From Gammaproteobacteria bacterium (GTDB lineage: Bacteria > Pseudomonadota > Gammaproteobacteria > Pseudomonadales > Ketobacteraceae): 64,000 nucleotides of DNA. The position numbers and the translations under genes were made by a program. The stretch is from assembly GCA_013178375.1 (NCBI GenBank), contig JABLXQ010000031.1, forward strand, positions 1-64,000. Direction: 5' to 3'. Positions 63,574-64,000 of the stretch are shown one piece after another. The notes below the pieces were generated by a model. The model did no database searches and was not told the origin of the DNA. It worked only from the letters and a program-made list of their open reading frames with translations. The first letter of the stretch is position 1. Each line of letters starts with the position of its first letter.

Positions 63574-64000
63574 ATGCTTACCCATATCAAAATCAGCAAT
63601 TTCGCCATCGTTGAAGAGCTCGACCTGGACATCCCGGGCAAGCTCACCGTGATCACCGGGGAAACCGGCGCCGGCAAGTCGATCATGATCGACGCCCTGG
63701 GCCTGGCCCTGGGGGACCGGTCCGATTCCGGCTCAGTGCGCCATGGTGCCGACAAGGCGGAAATCCTCGCCACGTTTGACGTGTCCGGCAACAAGGAAGC
63801 ACAGCGCTGGTTGCAGGAGCGCGACCTGGAAGCCGACCAGGAATGCATCCTGCGCCGGGTGATCACCAGCGACGGCCGCTCCCGCGCCTATGTCAACGGC
63901 ACGCCGTCACCGGTGCAGGCACTGAAGGAGCTGGGGGAAATGCTGGTGAGTATCCACGGCCAGCACGAGCATCAGGCCCTGCTGAAGAAAGACACTCACC
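63574..64000 (+). CDS. recN: DNA repair protein RecN (5' part; runs off the window)
   Basis: The frame is open from ATG 63574 to the window end, so only about 142 residues are visible. It starts MLTHIKISNFAIVEELDLD with Walker A GETGAGKS (about 29-36), the hallmark of RecN, an SMC-like ATPase used in double-strand break repair. GQHEHQALL near the end is also conserved. Truncation is due to the window edge only. Confidence 0.96.
   Translation, partial: MLTHIKISNFAIVEELDLDIPGKLTVITGETGAGKSIMIDALGLALGDRSDSGSVRHGADKAEILATFDVSGNKEAQRWLQERDLEADQECILRRVITSDGRSRAYVNGTPSPVQALKELGEMLVSIHGQHEHQALLKKDTH

Overview
The window is GC-rich chromosomal DNA from a gammaproteobacterium. Its gene order matches the Pseudomonadales/Oceanospirillales type: miaB..phoH-ybeY-corC-lnt..leuS-lptE-holA, and recN/hrcA-grpE-dnaK-dnaJ-dapB-carAB-greA..rlmE-ftsH-folP-glmM-tpiA-secG-tRNALeu-tRNAfMet-rimP-nusA-infB-rbfA-truB-rpsO-pnp. 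Family or genus cannot be decided from the sequence alone; an Alcanivorax/Marinobacter/Pseudomonas-like relative is plausible. There are no rRNA genes, phage, insertion-sequence transposases or CRISPR arrays. Two tRNA genes are present.

Region 1 (about 0-12.3 kb) is mostly accessory and stress genes. It holds a VOC protein, a secreted GH5 glycosidase resembling endoglycoceramidases, a cysteine-rich DUF4124 protein, a LysR regulator divergent from an azoreductase-pirin-DoxX operon, a DUF2167 membrane protein, a dienelactone hydrolase, a PCu(A)C-SCO1 copper delivery pair, miaB and a DMT exporter.

Region 2 (12.3-23.5 kb) is the housekeeping cluster phoH-ybeY-corC-lnt, then ydcF (its 3' end overlaps lnt), a stand-alone NS_2-type nuclease candidate, leuS-lptE-holA and a DJ-1 family gene.

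Region 3 (23.5-32.3 kb) has a large MASE1-PAS-GAF-PAS-GGDEF-EAL protein, a TetR gene followed by a lipoprotein form of fatty acid cis/trans isomerase, cyanase, a small secreted protein and a periplasmic START-domain protein.

Region 4 (32.5-48.2 kb, nearly all on the minus strand) is the translation/transcription operon: tRNAfMet, rimP, nusA, infB, rbfA, truB, rpsO and pnp, with a terminator after rpsO and a long hairpin in the pnp leader. Upstream of it lie ftsH-folP-glmM-tpiA-secG-tRNALeu and rlmE.

Region 5 (48.3-51.8 kb) has yhbY, then a BaeS/BaeR-like two-component pair with a Spy/CpxP-like periplasmic protein and a small membrane protein. Region 6 (51.8-64 kb) is greA-carB-carA, dapB, dnaJ-dnaK-grpE-hrcA (minus strand) and the start of recN (plus strand).

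The most interesting signals outside coding sequence are: (i) a 108-bp palindromic element with perfect 27-bp arms between dnaK and dnaJ; (ii) four tandem TCTTGAA boxes, the last forming a near-consensus heat-shock promoter, before dnaK; (iii) a terminator/attenuator with a tiny leader ORF before carA; (iv) the pnp leader hairpin; (v) an initiator tRNA with a U1-U72 mismatch. I found no convincing new multi-gene system. The best protein-level novelty candidate is the NS_2-type nuclease at 17819-18436.
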